From: Bordetella parapertussis
GTDB taxonomy: Bacteria > Pseudomonadota > Gammaproteobacteria > Burkholderiales > Burkholderiaceae_B
Assembly (NCBI GenBank): GCA_945895265.1
Contig: CAMDEF010000014.1
Span: 10,398 to 74,397, forward strand
Direction of reading: 5' to 3'
Length of the DNA stretch: 64,000 nt
Shown: piece after piece, positions 39,232 through 49,330 of the stretch
Layout: each line of letters begins with the position of its first letter
Numbering within the stretch: position 1 is the first letter of the stretch
Notes under the pieces: generated by a model
Database searches by the model: none
What the model was told of the DNA's origin: nothing
The model's input: only the letters and a program-made list of their open reading frames with translations
Made by a program: the position numbers and the translations under genes

Positions 39232-40391
39232 AAACGGTTAGCCTACAAAGCGCAACGGCTCGTTGGTTGCATCAGCAATGGCAAAAGCGCGGCTTGTGGG
39301 CAAGCTTACTGTGGCCAGTGTCTTGCTTGGTGCTCGTCTACGTGTTTGCGAAACGTCGTTGGTATCAACAAGGCGCCATGCGGGTTTACCGTGCCCCCGT
39401 ACCAGTCGTCATTGTGGGCAATGTATACGTCGGCGGGGTCGGCAAAACACCGGTTGTGATTGCTTTGGTGCAACAACTCGTGGCCTTAGGCTGGAACCCC
39501 GGCGTAATCAGTCGTGGCTACGGGGTCAAACTTGGGCCCGCTCCGCGCGTTGGCCGGGGCGAGCTTGATGCCGCCAGCCTGGGCGACGAACCGGCGTTAA
39601 TAAGCGAACAAACCCAGGCACCTGTAAGCGTGCATCCGAACCGTCGCCTAGCGTGTCAGGCCTTGTTAACAGCCTATCCAGAGGTCGATATCATTGTGTC
39701 AGATGATGGCTTGCAGCACTTGGCGCTCGGCCGCGACCTCGAGATCCTCGTCCAAGACGAACGTCTGAGCGGTAACGGTTGGTTGCTGCCTGCAGGGCCT
39801 TTGCGCGAGCCAGCTAGCCGGCTGAGCACCGTTGACCTTGTCATAACGCGCCAGGCGACCCCACCGCAACACGGCGCACAACAAGCACCAAAGCCGCCGA
39901 CTCAGCCGCAACTGACTGAGCCAAATACCTCACCGCAAGAGCCGGCCTGCGCCCCCGAGCGGCTCCCGATACGGCATGCTGCCTCACAAGCAACCAAACT
40001 ATCAGTGTGGCTGCAAATCACAGCTGTTCATTCTCTAGATAAAAAAATAAACCTATCCGTACATGAATTTATACAATTTCAAAAAAATAAAAAATCCTGC
40101 GCCATTGCTGCAATAAGTGAACCGGATCGATTTTTTAAGTCTTTAGATCAAGCAGCCATTCTGTATCAGGATAGTATCGGGCTACCCGATCACCATCCTC
40201 TTGATTTAGCGTTTTTTAATGCCCAACAGGCTGATTTGCTACTCATCACCACCAAAGATGCTGTCAAATGTCGAGCGCTGCATGACCCAAGGGTGTGGGT
40301 CATTGCGACGACAGCCGTATTTTCTGATGCACTTTGGGCGACTGCACTCACAAAACAACTGACACACCGCGCAAGATCGCAACCCGAGTGA
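39228..40391 (+). CDS. lpxK: Tetraacyldisaccharide 4'-kinase
   Basis: Phosphorylates the lipid A disaccharide at the 4' position; 387 residues against about 330 usually, starting at a GTG that overlaps exbD. An N-terminal membrane-associated helix (GLWASLLWPVSCLVLVYVF) precedes the P-loop GNVYVGGVGKT (64-74) and the SDDGLQHLALGRDLEI motif. A Pro/Gln/Thr-rich segment of about 45 residues (roughly 209-256) is inserted after VITRQATPPQ. It is followed by an unusually AT-rich stretch (about 40020-40110) before the conserved tail (LPDHHPL, TTKDAVKC). Confidence 0.92.
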   Translation: MKTVSLQSATARWLHQQWQKRGLWASLLWPVSCLVLVYVFAKRRWYQQGAMRVYRAPVPVVIVGNVYVGGVGKTPVVIALVQQLVALGWNPGVISRGYGVKLGPAPRVGRGELDAASLGDEPALISEQTQAPVSVHPNRRLACQALLTAYPEVDIIVSDDGLQHLALGRDLEILVQDERLSGNGWLLPAGPLREPASRLSTVDLVITRQATPPQHGAQQAPKPPTQPQLTEPNTSPQEPACAPERLPIRHAASQATKLSVWLQITAVHSLDKKINLSVHEFIQFQKNKKSCAIAAISEPDRFFKSLDQAAILYQDSIGLPDHHPLDLAFFNAQQADLLLITTKDAVKCRALHDPRVWVIATTAVFSDALWATALTKQLTHRARSQPE

Positions 40392-40404
40392 TTACAATAC
40401 CAAC

Positions 40405-40647
40405 ATGGAAACTCGCTTACTAGACCTGCTGGTGTGCCCTTTGTGTAAAGGCCGCCTTTACCCGAACGCCGACCATACAGAATTAACTTGTCGAGGTGAT
40501 CGTTTAGCCTTCCCTGTTCGCGATGGGGTCCCGGTCATGCTCGAAGCGCAAGCACGCAGCCTAGGCGCAGACGATGACTCAAACTCAATCTCTCAAAGTG
40601 AGTCAGACGTCGAACCGCCACCCGCCCCTGGTAATCTTTCTCGCTAA
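40405..40647 (+). CDS. Trm112/YcaR-like small protein
   Basis: Small protein of 80 residues with a Trm112-type zinc-ribbon fold: LLDLLVCPLCKGRL, a missing second Cys pair as is common (LTCRGDRLAFPVRDGVPVML), and a Ser/Asp-rich C-terminal tail. Homologues are usually found between lpxK and kdsB, as here, and the precise role is unknown. It starts 13 bases after lpxK and ends 18 bases before kdsB. Confidence 0.88.
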   Translation: METRLLDLLVCPLCKGRLYPNADHTELTCRGDRLAFPVRDGVPVMLEAQARSLGADDDSNSISQSESDVEPPPAPGNLSR

Positions 40648-40665
40648 CGACAAGGCAACGCTGCC

Positions 40666-41472
40666 GTGAACCCTCGAGCTGTCACCGAAACTGTCGCGCC
40701 AACCTCGTTTATTGTTGTGATTCCAGCGCGGCAAGCCTCAACGCGCTTGCCAGGAAAAATGCTTGCCGACCTAGGCGGAAAACCCATGGTGGTGCGAGTG
40801 GCTGAACAGGCACTCGCTTCAAAGGCCGCGCGCGTGGTAATCGCAACAGACCATGCCGACATTGAGCAGGCCACGCGCGCGGCCGGTATCGACACACTGA
40901 TGACGCGTGTCGATCATGTCTCGGGCACTGATCGTCTAGCCGAGGCTGCCGCACAACTTGGGCTGACAGACCAAACCATTGTGGTGAACGTTCAGGGCGA
41001 CGAACCGCTCATCGATCCACAATTGATTAATCGCGTGGCTCAACAGTTAACGCTAGATACCGAGGCCGCGATCGCCACCTGCGCAAGTCCGCTGACCGAA
41101 GCAGCAAGCCTGTTTAACCCCAATATTGTCAAAGTGGTATGCGACCAACGCGCTCGTGCGCTGTATTTTTCTCGTGCACCAATCCCCTGGGATCGCGACG
41201 GCTTTCAAACAGAACAACGCACACTCACTCGCGATTTTCCGGCACTGCACCATATCGGTCTGTATGCCTACCGCGTCGAATTTTTGAAGCGTTTTCCTGC
41301 GCTAAGTGCCGGAGTGCTTGAACGCCTTGAAATGCTTGAGCAATTGCGGGCACTCGAACATGGCTATGGCATCTCGGTCTTGAAAATTGCTTCGCATCCG
41401 GGCGCAGGTGTCGACACACCCGAAGACCTCCTAAGAGTCAGGCGTCTATTCAGCGGGCATGCCGACTCGTGA
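40666..41472 (+). CDS. kdsB: 3-deoxy-manno-octulosonate cytidylyltransferase
   Basis: Activates Kdo as CMP-Kdo for lipopolysaccharide inner core synthesis; 268 residues. It has the nucleotidyltransferase motif [35 protein letters not shown] with the metal-binding Asp, and [12 protein letters not shown]. The start is the GTG at 40666, with AAGG at 40652-40655 ten bases upstream, giving a short N-terminal extension ([14 protein letters not shown]) before the usual FIVVIPAR. Confidence 0.95.
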   Translation: MNPRAVTETVAPTSFIVVIPARQASTRLPGKMLADLGGKPMVVRVAEQALASKAARVVIATDHADIEQATRAAGIDTLMTRVDHVSGTDRLAEAAAQLGLTDQTIVVNVQGDEPLIDPQLINRVAQQLTLDTEAAIATCASPLTEAASLFNPNIVKVVCDQRARALYFSRAPIPWDRDGFQTEQRTLTRDFPALHHIGLYAYRVEFLKRFPALSAGVLERLEMLEQLRALEHGYGISVLKIASHPGAGVDTPEDLLRVRRLFSGHADS

Positions 41473-41526
41473 GGGTAAGTCTTAAACCGGATGCAGGGCA
41501 CGGTCAGCTACGATGCGGCATAATGA

Positions 41527-42216
<690 letters not shown>

Positions 42217-42273
42217 TTTTTACGACGAAGCGCTGCGGCGCAACGTCGGATTCACTTTGCTTAAAGTCAAATC

Positions 42274-43032
42274 ATGGATATCGCAAATAAAGTTTTTATC
42301 GTCACAGGTGGCGCCTCAGGTTTAGGCGCCGGTACTGCCAAGATGCTGACTCAGCACGGTGCTCGGGTTGTGTTGGCCGATGTGCAAGACGAGGCTGGTC
42401 AGGCGTTAGCTGCCGAGCTCGGCCAACTCTACATCCACTGCGACGTGACACAAGAGCAAGACGCCCGCGCTGCGGTGGCTCTGGCTCTATCAGCCGGTAA
42501 GCTGTTTGGCCTGGTCAATTGCGCGGGTATCGCTCCAGCTGCCCGAACCGTTGGCAAGCAAGGCGCGCATCCGCTCGATATGTTTCAAAAGGTCATCAGT
42601 ATCAATTTGATTGGCAGCTTCAACATGCTTCGCGTGGCTGCCGAAGCCATGGGCAAAAACGAGCCCGAGGCAACTGGTGAGCGCGGTGTTCTGATTAACA
42701 CGGCCTCAGTGGCAGCCTATGACGGTCAAATCGGTCAAGTCGCCTACGCCGCCTCAAAGGCCGGCGTGGTCGGCATGACCTTACCGATCGCGCGTGATCT
42801 TGCCCCTCAAGGGATTCGCTGCTGCACCATCGCACCAGGCATCTTCGGCACCCCGATGATGTTTGGAATGCCTCAGGCCGTGCAAGACTCTTTAGCCGCC
42901 AGCATCCCGTTCCCGTCAAGATTGGGTCGCCCAGAAGACTACGCCAAACTAGTCCATCAGATTGTGACCAACGAAATGTTGAACGGTGAGACGATTCGCT
43001 TAGACGGTGCGATTCGCATGCCGCCAAAATGA
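42274..43032 (+). CDS. Short-chain dehydrogenase, 3-hydroxyacyl-CoA dehydrogenase type II-like
   Basis: NAD(P)-dependent SDR of 252 residues. It has the cofactor loop [10 protein letters not shown] (11-20), NCAGI (82-86) and the catalytic Ser145, Tyr158 and Lys162 (YAASK). The overall pattern, including [13 protein letters not shown] and [12 protein letters not shown] at the C-terminus, matches the human HSD17B10/3-hydroxy-2-methylbutyryl-CoA dehydrogenase group used in branched-chain acid or fatty acid degradation. Its stop overlaps the murJ start (ATGA), so it is probably cotranscribed with murJ although the functions differ. Confidence 0.87.
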   Translation: MDIANKVFIVTGGASGLGAGTAKMLTQHGARVVLADVQDEAGQALAAELGQLYIHCDVTQEQDARAAVALALSAGKLFGLVNCAGIAPAARTVGKQGAHPLDMFQKVISINLIGSFNMLRVAAEAMGKNEPEATGERGVLINTASVAAYDGQIGQVAYAASKAGVVGMTLPIARDLAPQGIRCCTIAPGIFGTPMMFGMPQAVQDSLAASIPFPSRLGRPEDYAKLVHQIVTNEMLNGETIRLDGAIRMPPK

Positions 43033-44612
43033 GTCTCTTGCGGGCAGCTGCCACAGTCAGCAGCCTGACCCTGTTATCGCGCATCACAGGCTTGGTGCGC
43101 GATGTCATGATTGCCCGCGCTTTTGGGGCAAGCGCTCTGACCGATGCGTTCTGGGTCGCCTTTAGAATCCCTAATCTGTTGCGGCGCCTGTTCGCCGAAG
43201 GCGCTTTCGCGCAGGCCTTCGTGCCGATCTTAGGGCAAGCGCGCAATGAGCACGAGGCGCCAGCCGTTAAGCAGCTGCTTGATCGAGTGGCCCGAACATT
43301 ATTTCTAGCGCTTTGCGTGGTGACCTTGCTAGGTGTGTTGGGCGCCCCGTTGGTGGTTGCAGCGATGGCCAGCGGCTTGACTGGCGCTTCGCGTGCCAGC
43401 GACTTTGAGGCCGCTGTTTGGATGACCAGATTAATGTTTCCGTACATTATCTGCATGTCCTTGGTGGCCTTTGCCTCAGGGGTATTAAACACTTGGCGTC
43501 GCTTCGCCGTGCCTGCCATCACGCCTGCCCTGCTGAACCTGTCCATGATTGGCGCGAGCCTATTTTTATCGGGTTTTTTTAGTCGCCCCATATACGCCTT
43601 GGCCGCGGGCGTCATGATAGGCGGGGTGGCACAGTTCGCCGTGCAGTGGTGGGCACTCTCGCGTCTGAGCCTGCGCCCTCGTTTACTCGGTCCTGTCGGG
43701 CCCGCCTTACAAGATCCCCTCGTGCGCCGGATCATGCGACAGATGCTACCGGCCACCTTGGGCGTGTCGGTCGCGCAAATCTCGTTGCTGATTAACACCA
43801 ATATTGCGACTTGGTTGGTTGCCGGAAGCGTCACCTGGCTCTCTTTTGCCGATCGTCTCATGGAGTTTCCGACGGCACTGGTGGGGGTGGCGCTCGGTAC
43901 CGTATTACTGCCCAGTCTGACTCGGGCGCACGCCGACCATGACACCGAACGCTACAGTGCCCTGCTCGACTGGGGCCTGCGTCTGATGCTGTTGCTTGGT
44001 TTGCCCGCTGCTGTGTGCATGATCATGCTTGCCGACGCCTTGGTCGCGACCTTGTTTCACTACGGTGCCTTTTCGGCAGCCGATGTCCAACAAACCCGTC
44101 TGGCAGTCATGGCCTACGCGCTCGGCCTAGTCGGCTTGCTCAGCATCAAGATTCTCGCGCCCGGCTTTTACGCTAAGCAAGATATTCGTAGCCCAGTCAA
44201 AATCGCCATCGCAGTGCTGCTCTTTACTCAAGTGCTCAACGTGTTTTTAGTCCCTTGGCTCGCACATGCAGGCCTGGCGCTGGCAATTGCCCTAGGAGCC
44301 TGCCTCAACGCACTGGCGCTGTTGATTGGCTTGCGCCGCAAAGGCGTCTACCAACCAGCGAAAGGCTGGCTACGTTTTTTTGTGCAGCAAGGGTTAGCGC
44401 TGGCTGGGCTGGCAGTGCCGCTTTGGTGGGCATCCCGCAATATCGACTGGCTGGGCTTACAGCAGACCCCATTGATGCGTATTGCTGCCCTCAGTGCGGT
44501 ATTTTTGGTGGGCGGCCTAGTGTATTTTGCCGTCTTAGCGGCTGCTGGACTGCGCCCGCGGCACTTTAGACGTGTGCCGAGTGCAAATACAGTTGGCAAA
44601 ACAGAGGCTTAG
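43029..44612 (+). CDS. murJ: Lipid II flippase MurJ (MviN)
   Basis: Polytopic inner-membrane transporter that flips lipid II for peptidoglycan synthesis; 527 residues with about 14 helices. The start [28 protein letters not shown] and the motif [28 protein letters not shown] are diagnostic of MviN, as is [10 protein letters not shown]. Its start overlaps the SDR stop. The rpsT promoter lies inside its last codons. Confidence 0.96.
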   Translation: MSLLRAAATVSSLTLLSRITGLVRDVMIARAFGASALTDAFWVAFRIPNLLRRLFAEGAFAQAFVPILGQARNEHEAPAVKQLLDRVARTLFLALCVVTLLGVLGAPLVVAAMASGLTGASRASDFEAAVWMTRLMFPYIICMSLVAFASGVLNTWRRFAVPAITPALLNLSMIGASLFLSGFFSRPIYALAAGVMIGGVAQFAVQWWALSRLSLRPRLLGPVGPALQDPLVRRIMRQMLPATLGVSVAQISLLINTNIATWLVAGSVTWLSFADRLMEFPTALVGVALGTVLLPSLTRAHADHDTERYSALLDWGLRLMLLLGLPAAVCMIMLADALVATLFHYGAFSAADVQQTRLAVMAYALGLVGLLSIKILAPGFYAKQDIRSPVKIAIAVLLFTQVLNVFLVPWLAHAGLALAIALGACLNALALLIGLRRKGVYQPAKGWLRFFVQQGLALAGLAVPLWWASRNIDWLGLQQTPLMRIAALSAVFLVGGLVYFAVLAAAGLRPRHFRRVPSANTVGKTEA

Positions 44613-44621
44613 TGCTAGAAT
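44593..44621 (+). promoter_or_regulatory. Sigma-70 promoter of rpsT
   Basis: TTGGCA (44593-44598), a 17-base spacer and TAGAAT (44616-44621) with an extended TGC in front. The -35 and half of the spacer lie inside the murJ 3' end. It leaves a leader of about 37 bases before the rpsT ATG. Confidence 0.75.
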
Positions 44622-44665
44622 TGTGGACTTTGCTGCAACTTTCACTCTTTCAAAGAATTTAGAAC

Positions 44666-44929
44666 ATGGCCAATACCGCCCAAGCCCGCAAACGCGCACG
44701 CCAATCTGTTGCGCTGAACAAGCACAATTCAAGCCTGCGCTCAATGCTGCGCACCGCTATCAAGCGCGTACGTACCGCGATCGAAACCGGCGACAAGTCA
44801 GCTGCCGCTGACATCTTGCAAAAAGCAACCAGCGTCATTGATCGCGTGGCTGATAAAAACATCATCCACAAAAACAAAGCCGCTCGCCATAAAAGCCGTT
44901 TGTCTGCTGCAGTGAAAGCACTGGCCTAA
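44666..44929 (+). CDS. rpsT: 30S ribosomal protein S20
   Basis: Basic helical 16S rRNA-binding protein of 87 residues. The start [30 protein letters not shown] and RIKKA-like ending [16 protein letters not shown] match the S20 family throughout. It is transcribed from its own promoter within the murJ end. A 7-bp hairpin follows about 50 bases after the stop. Confidence 0.97.
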   Translation: MANTAQARKRARQSVALNKHNSSLRSMLRTAIKRVRTAIETGDKSAAADILQKATSVIDRVADKNIIHKNKAARHKSRLSAAVKALA

Positions 44930-44977
44930 TATCTCTACACTGACCGGTCACGTTAAATAACGTATCGGTTGACAGCG

Positions 44978-45000
44978 CTGGCAGTGGTTTCAGCTGCCAG
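44978..45000 (+). terminator. Hairpin after rpsT
   Basis: CTGGCAG (44978-44984) and CTGCCAG (44994-45000) form a perfect 7-bp stem with a 9-base loop. Only short T tracts follow, so it is a weak or factor-assisted terminator. Confidence 0.45.
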
Positions 45001-45038
45001 AGGTTTCAATCAGCGTGGTGACACAAGTTGCTGACTGA

Positions 45039-45311
45039 TGCTTTACCCAGCTTCAGCAAGCAAACGTAAAAGCCCAATCTAGTACGAAACATCTCACTGA
45101 TCCAGCCCGCAACCATGTATCAAAAGAGAATCGACAGATTCAGGCAAAATTCCTTTGCATCGATTTGGACTACGAAAATCACGCTGACGTAGTTAGCGCG
45201 GTCAATATTTTAGAGCGGGGATACCGCTTGTTAGCCTGTAGAGAGTCGGTGCAGTCAGACCGCTCGATGAAGCAGGAACCCACCGAAGTGACTCAGGCAA
45301 CTTTTGCCTGA
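45039..45311 (+). pseudogene. Relic of an IS200/IS605-family tnpB (C-terminal end)
   Basis: An open stretch of 90 codons, preceded by an in-frame stop at 45036 and lacking a start, reads ...DPARNHVSKENRQIQ, then FLCIDLDYENHADVVSAVNI and LERGYRLLACRES, ending KQEPTEVTQATFA. This matches the C-terminus of IS1341-type TnpB, an RNA-guided nuclease. The expected zinc ribbon CPxCG...CxxCG is ruined: the first pair reads DPARN and the second CIDLD. The RuvC Asp-containing segment (ENHADVVSAVN) survives. The N-terminal three quarters, the left end and any tnpA are missing. Transposition function is certainly lost. Confidence 0.82.
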
Positions 45312-45379
45312 GCACCGTAGGAATCCCCGTCCTTCCCGCGCAAGCGACAGTCATCGACTAAGGGCGGGGAGGATGTCAA
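45292..45379 (+). ncRNA. Remnant of the omega-RNA/right end of the tnpB element
   Basis: Over the tnpB stop lies a perfect 9-bp hairpin, CTCAGGCAA (45292-45300) with TTGCCTGAG (45304-45312). Then GGAATCCCCGTCCTT (45320-45334) pairs through CCCCGTCCTT with AAGGGCGGGG (45360-45369). The segment ends GGAGGATGTCAA at 45379, the usual right boundary of this IS group. In live elements this region is the 3' end of the omega-RNA scaffold, and the bases just outside it act as guide. Expression here is unproven. Confidence 0.6.
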
Positions 45380-45536
45380 TCTGGTGCTGAGATTCGAATC
45401 TCTTTACACATTGATGCTCTGCCTGTTCTACTTGATCCACTAACTGCTGCCGCGCTGACTGTCGTGCCCAGCTTGCCTGCACGCCTGAACATGCCGTAGT
45501 GCTCACGGTTCAACCTCAAACAATAGGTTCGCCCTC

Positions 45537-46490
45537 ATGACTAAACCGCTGATTTTACAAATTGGATCCTTCAACGGCCATGCGCCCGCCGACGGCGAGC
45601 TCGCAGAGCGCTATGAAGTGCTTGAATACTGGAAAGCAACAGACAAAGACGCCTTCTTGCGCGAGCATGCGAACCGCATCGAGGTCATTGCAACAACCGC
45701 CAACTTCGGTTGCAGCACTGAAATCATCGCGGCCTTGCCCAAGCTGCGTGCCATTTGCACCTGGGGGGTCGGTTACGACAAAATCGATCTTGACAGCGCC
45801 GCTGCTCGCAAGATTCAAGTCAGCACAACACCTGATGTTCTCAATGATTGTGTGGCCGATATCGCCTGGGGCCTGCTGCTCGCCTGCGCACGCAATATTG
45901 GCTGGGGTGATCGTTTCGTTCGCGAAAACCACTGGGAAAACAAAACCAGCATTCTTCCTCTCGGCGCACGCGTGAGCGGCAAAAAGTTGGGCGTCGTGGG
46001 CTTAGGACGTATCGGCGAAGCAATCGCACGCCGCGGTCTAGGATTTGACATGGCTGTTTCGTATCACAACCGTAAACCACGCACAGATGTGCCTTACACC
46101 TATCAGGCCTCATTGCTCGAACTTGCCCGTGAAAGTGACTTTCTGGTGCTTGCCACGGTTGGCGGCGCCAGTACTAAGCACCTGATCAACGAAGAGATCA
46201 TGCGCGCACTTGGGCCCTCAGGCCATCTGATTAATATCGCGCGTGGTTCGGTGATTGACGAGCCAGCGATGGTGCGCCTGTTAAGCTCTGGCGAGCTCGG
46301 GGGCGCTGGGCTTGACGTGTTTGTGCACGAACCAAAAGTGCCAGATCAGCTAAAAACACTCAACAATGTCGTATTGATGCCACACGTGGCAAGTGCCACG
46401 CACGAAACGCGTCGCGCAATGACCGACTGCGTCCTTGCCAACCTGCACAGCATGTTTACGCAGGGCAAGTTGGTGACACCGCTCATTTAA
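45537..46490 (+). CDS. D-isomer specific 2-hydroxyacid dehydrogenase
   Basis: NAD(P)-dependent reductase of 317 residues. The Rossmann loop is GLGRIG (155-160), and the catalytic triad is Arg236 (NIARGSVID), Glu265 (VFVHEP) and His283 (MPHVASAT). Hydroxypyruvate/glyoxylate reductase activity is the commonest in this group, but the substrate cannot be assigned. About 160 bases of featureless DNA separate it from the tnpB relic. Its stop overlaps the convergent DUF3579 stop. Confidence 0.88.
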   Translation: MTKPLILQIGSFNGHAPADGELAERYEVLEYWKATDKDAFLREHANRIEVIATTANFGCSTEIIAALPKLRAICTWGVGYDKIDLDSAAARKIQVSTTPDVLNDCVADIAWGLLLACARNIGWGDRFVRENHWENKTSILPLGARVSGKKLGVVGLGRIGEAIARRGLGFDMAVSYHNRKPRTDVPYTYQASLLELARESDFLVLATVGGASTKHLINEEIMRALGPSGHLINIARGSVIDEPAMVRLLSSGELGGAGLDVFVHEPKVPDQLKTLNNVVLMPHVASATHETRRAMTDCVLANLHSMFTQGKLVTPLI

Positions 46491-46804
46491 GTCGCGTGTC
46501 GCACCAAGGGATCTTCGGATAAATCAGCTTGTGTTTTTAGCTGATTATCGTGTGCAAAGTCATGTACAAACTGCCAGGCCAAGGGCTCAAGATCCCGTAA
46601 ACGACCGTCAACCACGACGCAACGTTGACCCTCAAGAGTTGAAGGTACGGCATAGGGTGAGTATGAGATGTAGCCGCCTAAAGTGCCGGGCGGACGGTAT
46701 GGCGCCAACACACCGGCAAGCCGCTCAGCCCAGTCGCTGGGCCTGAATGTAGTACCTGATTCTGTCACACCATAAATGACAAAATAACGAACTTCTGCTG
46801 TCAT
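46487..46804 (-). CDS. DUF3579 family protein
   Basis: Small conserved protein of unknown function; 105 residues from ATG 46804 (MTAEVRYFVIYGVTESG), which fits the family start better than ATG 46837. The recognisable core is FRPSDWAERLAGVLAPYRP...YISYSPYAVPSTLEGQRCVVVDGRL. DUF3579 is largely restricted to betaproteobacteria and often lies next to argD, as here, where it is divergent from argD. No catalytic motif is visible. Confidence 0.85.
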   Translation of the reverse strand: MTAEVRYFVIYGVTESGTTFRPSDWAERLAGVLAPYRPPGTLGGYISYSPYAVPSTLEGQRCVVVDGRLRDLEPLAWQFVHDFAHDNQLKTQADLSEDPLVRHAT

Positions 46805-46937
46805 GCACAACCCGCGTCGCCAATTCAGAGCCCGCAAACTTCTGATTCGCGCCTCTGTCGTCTAGATTGTATATGATTGATGTTTTACACCCCGATCTGC
46901 GATCCGGCATATCGGGCATCTTACGGAGCCCTCGGCC

Positions 46938-48119
46938 ATGACATCTGCCCTTTCCAATACGTATTCCCGTCTTCCAGTAGCCTTTACTCATGGTAAAGGC
47001 GTTTGGCTATGGGATACCAAGGGCCGACGCTATCTCGACGCGATGGCAGGCATTGGCGTGTCATGCCTAGGGCATGCTCACCCCAAATTGGTAGCCGCAA
47101 TCAGCGAACAGGCTGCACGCGTCATTCACGTCTCAAATCTATACGAAGTGCCAGAACAAGAAGAACTCGCTCAACGCATGACAAAAATGTCGGGCATGAC
47201 TGAAATCGTCTTTGGTAATAGCGGCGCCGAAGCCAATGAAGCGGCCATCAAACTGGCACGCTACTACGGCTACAAAAAAGGCAACGATCTGCCCACCATC
47301 ATCACCATGGAATCCTCATGGCACGGCCGCACCATCGGTACGCTTGCTGCAACCGACAGCGAGAAAGCGCGCACTGGTTTTGGTCCGTTACCAGGTGGTT
47401 TTATCAAAGTCGCTTACAACGACATTGCCGCCATCAAAGCAGCTGGCGACGCTGAGCCGCGCGTGGTGGCGGTACTGCTTGAGGTCTTACAAGGTGAAGG
47501 CGGTATCCGCCCCATCGACGTGCAAAATCTTAAAGCGTTGCGTGCGCTATGTAACGAACGCGGCTGGCTCATGATGATTGACGAAGTGCAATCGGGCATT
47601 GGTCGCACTGGCAAATGGTTGGCGCACCAATGGGCTGAGATTCTGCCCGATGTCGTCGTCTTTGCAAAAGGCTTAGGCGGTGGCGTACCAATTGGTGCGA
47701 TCGGCGCGTGTGGCCCTGCTGCTGGCGTTCTGGGCCCAGGCAGCCACGGCACCACCTTCGGTGGCAGCCCCTTGGTCAGCGCTGCGGCTATTGCCACCCT
47801 GCGCGCACTCGAAGAAGATAAACTTCTTGAAAATGCGGCAACGGTTGGCGCCTATCTGAAGGCAGAGCTTGGCAAAGCGTTATTGGGCACACCAGGCGTG
47901 CGTGAAGTGCGCGGCCAGGGCTTGATGTTAGGCGTCGAGCTCGAAAAACCCTGTGGCGTGTTGACGATGCGTGCGCTTGAAGCAGGCTTGCTGATTAACG
48001 TCACGCGCGACCGTGTCGTGCGTCTGTTACCCCCACTCATCCTCACCACCCAAGAGGCCGACGAAATCGTCAAGATTTTGGTGCCATTGATCAAGGCGTT
48101 TAACGCCGAAACCGCCTAA
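46938..48119 (+). CDS. argD: Acetylornithine aminotransferase
   Basis: PLP class III aminotransferase that forms N-acetylornithine in arginine synthesis and can also serve as succinyl-DAP transaminase; 393 residues. PLP Lys244 lies in FAKGLGGG, with FGNSGAEANEAAIKLAR and LMMIDEVQSGIGRTG as landmarks. ACGGAG lies before the ATG. It heads argD-argF-argG on the plus strand. Confidence 0.94.
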   Translation: MTSALSNTYSRLPVAFTHGKGVWLWDTKGRRYLDAMAGIGVSCLGHAHPKLVAAISEQAARVIHVSNLYEVPEQEELAQRMTKMSGMTEIVFGNSGAEANEAAIKLARYYGYKKGNDLPTIITMESSWHGRTIGTLAATDSEKARTGFGPLPGGFIKVAYNDIAAIKAAGDAEPRVVAVLLEVLQGEGGIRPIDVQNLKALRALCNERGWLMMIDEVQSGIGRTGKWLAHQWAEILPDVVVFAKGLGGGVPIGAIGACGPAAGVLGPGSHGTTFGGSPLVSAAAIATLRALEEDKLLENAATVGAYLKAELGKALLGTPGVREVRGQGLMLGVELEKPCGVLTMRALEAGLLINVTRDRVVRLLPPLILTTQEADEIVKILVPLIKAFNAETA

Positions 48120-48197
48120 CCTGCACTGACACGACCTGACGCTCAAACATAGCGTGAGGTCGTGCGGCCCAGGCCTGACAACTTTATCGAGTCCCTC

Positions 48198-49139
48198 ATG
48201 TCAAACGCCCTACCTACCGCCGGCCCTCTTCGGCATTTTCTACAATTGCAAGACCTCAGCACCGACGAACTGCTCTATGTGCTTGAGCGTGCCAAACTCA
48301 TCAAAGACAAATTCAAGCGTTACGAGCCGCATCGCCCGCTACACGACCGAACGTTGGCGATGGTATTTGAAAAAGCCAGCACCCGAACCCGGGTCTCTTT
48401 CGAGGCGGGTATGTATCAGATGGGTGGTTCAGTCATTCATCTCACCACCACCGATTCTCACTTAGGTCGCTCTGAACCCATTGAAGACACCGCTCGCGTT
48501 GTGTCACGCATGGTCGATCTTGTGATGATTCGAACCTTTGAGCAAACGCGTCTTGAAACCTTTGCCGCGCACTCGCGCGTGCCTGTCATCAATGGGTTAA
48601 CCAATGAGTTTCATCCATGCCAGATTTTGGCCGACGTCTTCACCTATATTCAAGCGCGTGGCAGTCTGAGCGGCAAAATCGTCGCGTGGGTCGGTGACGC
48701 CAATAACATGGCCTACACCTGGATTCAGGCGGCTGAACGACTAGGTTTTACACTTCACGTCTCTGCCCCAACAGGCTATCTACTGGATCCGGCCCGCTTG
48801 ACCCCAGTCAAGGCCGGCGTGGTCAAAGAATTCGCCGATCCCAACGAAGCCTGCAAAGGCGCTCACCTCGTCACGACTGATGTCTGGACCAGTATGGGTT
48901 ACGAGGCCGAAAACGAAGAACGCCGCAAGGCCTTTGCAGACTGGTGCGTCGACCAAGACATGATGGCGCAGGCAACCCCTACCGCTCTCTTCATGCATTG
49001 CCTGCCAGCACACCGCGGCGAAGAGGTGACCGCTGAGGTCATCGATGGGCCGCAAAGTGTGGTCTGGGACGAAGCCGAAAATCGTCTGCACGTACAAAAA
49101 GCGCTGATGGAGTTCTTGTTACTTGGGCGTCTGGGCTAA
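48198..49139 (+). CDS. argF: Ornithine carbamoyltransferase
   Basis: Condenses ornithine and carbamoyl phosphate to citrulline; 313 residues from ATG 48198 (MSNALPTAGPLRHF). The carbamoyl phosphate site STRTR is at 61-65; HPCQILAD, DVWTSMGYE and HCLPAHRGEEV are all present. The ATG at 48162 would add 12 unrelated residues. It lies 78 bases after argD. Confidence 0.96.
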   Translation: MSNALPTAGPLRHFLQLQDLSTDELLYVLERAKLIKDKFKRYEPHRPLHDRTLAMVFEKASTRTRVSFEAGMYQMGGSVIHLTTTDSHLGRSEPIEDTARVVSRMVDLVMIRTFEQTRLETFAAHSRVPVINGLTNEFHPCQILADVFTYIQARGSLSGKIVAWVGDANNMAYTWIQAAERLGFTLHVSAPTGYLLDPARLTPVKAGVVKEFADPNEACKGAHLVTTDVWTSMGYEAENEERRKAFADWCVDQDMMAQATPTALFMHCLPAHRGEEVTAEVIDGPQSVVWDEAENRLHVQKALMEFLLLGRLG

Positions 49140-49145
49140 GAAACA

Positions 49146-49169
49146 CGGCCTGGCGCGTGCATCAGGCCG
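49146..49169 (+). terminator. Hairpin after argF
   Basis: CGGCCTG (49146-49152) and CAGGCCG (49163-49169) form a perfect 7-bp stem with a 10-base loop just after the argF stop. No T run follows. Confidence 0.4.
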
Positions 49170-49330
49170 ACGCAACCGGCCCAACGCTAACGTCTGAGCG
49201 ATGAAACCCAACCTAGCGCTAGCGTCTGTGATCGATAGAAAATCCATTGAACTAACGCCTAGACTCAGGCTAGCGGGCTTCCGTTAAAATATTGTCTTCT
49301 GTTAATGATTCAGTCAACGTAGAGCACCTT

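Noticed and set aside
42695-43945. Long open frame of 416 codons on the minus strand
   Set aside because: It lies opposite the 3' end of the SDR gene and the first half of murJ, both strongly conserved. Its protein is Arg/Ser/Ala-rich without motifs, the usual mirror of a plus-strand gene.
45389-45402. Palindrome GAGATTCGAATCTC followed by AGCACCA on the minus strand, resembling a tRNA 3' end
   Set aside because: The T-arm pair 53-61 fails, and only nine bases follow the loop to the CCA instead of about fifteen. No D or anticodon arm can be formed. It is only a palindrome next to the IS right end.
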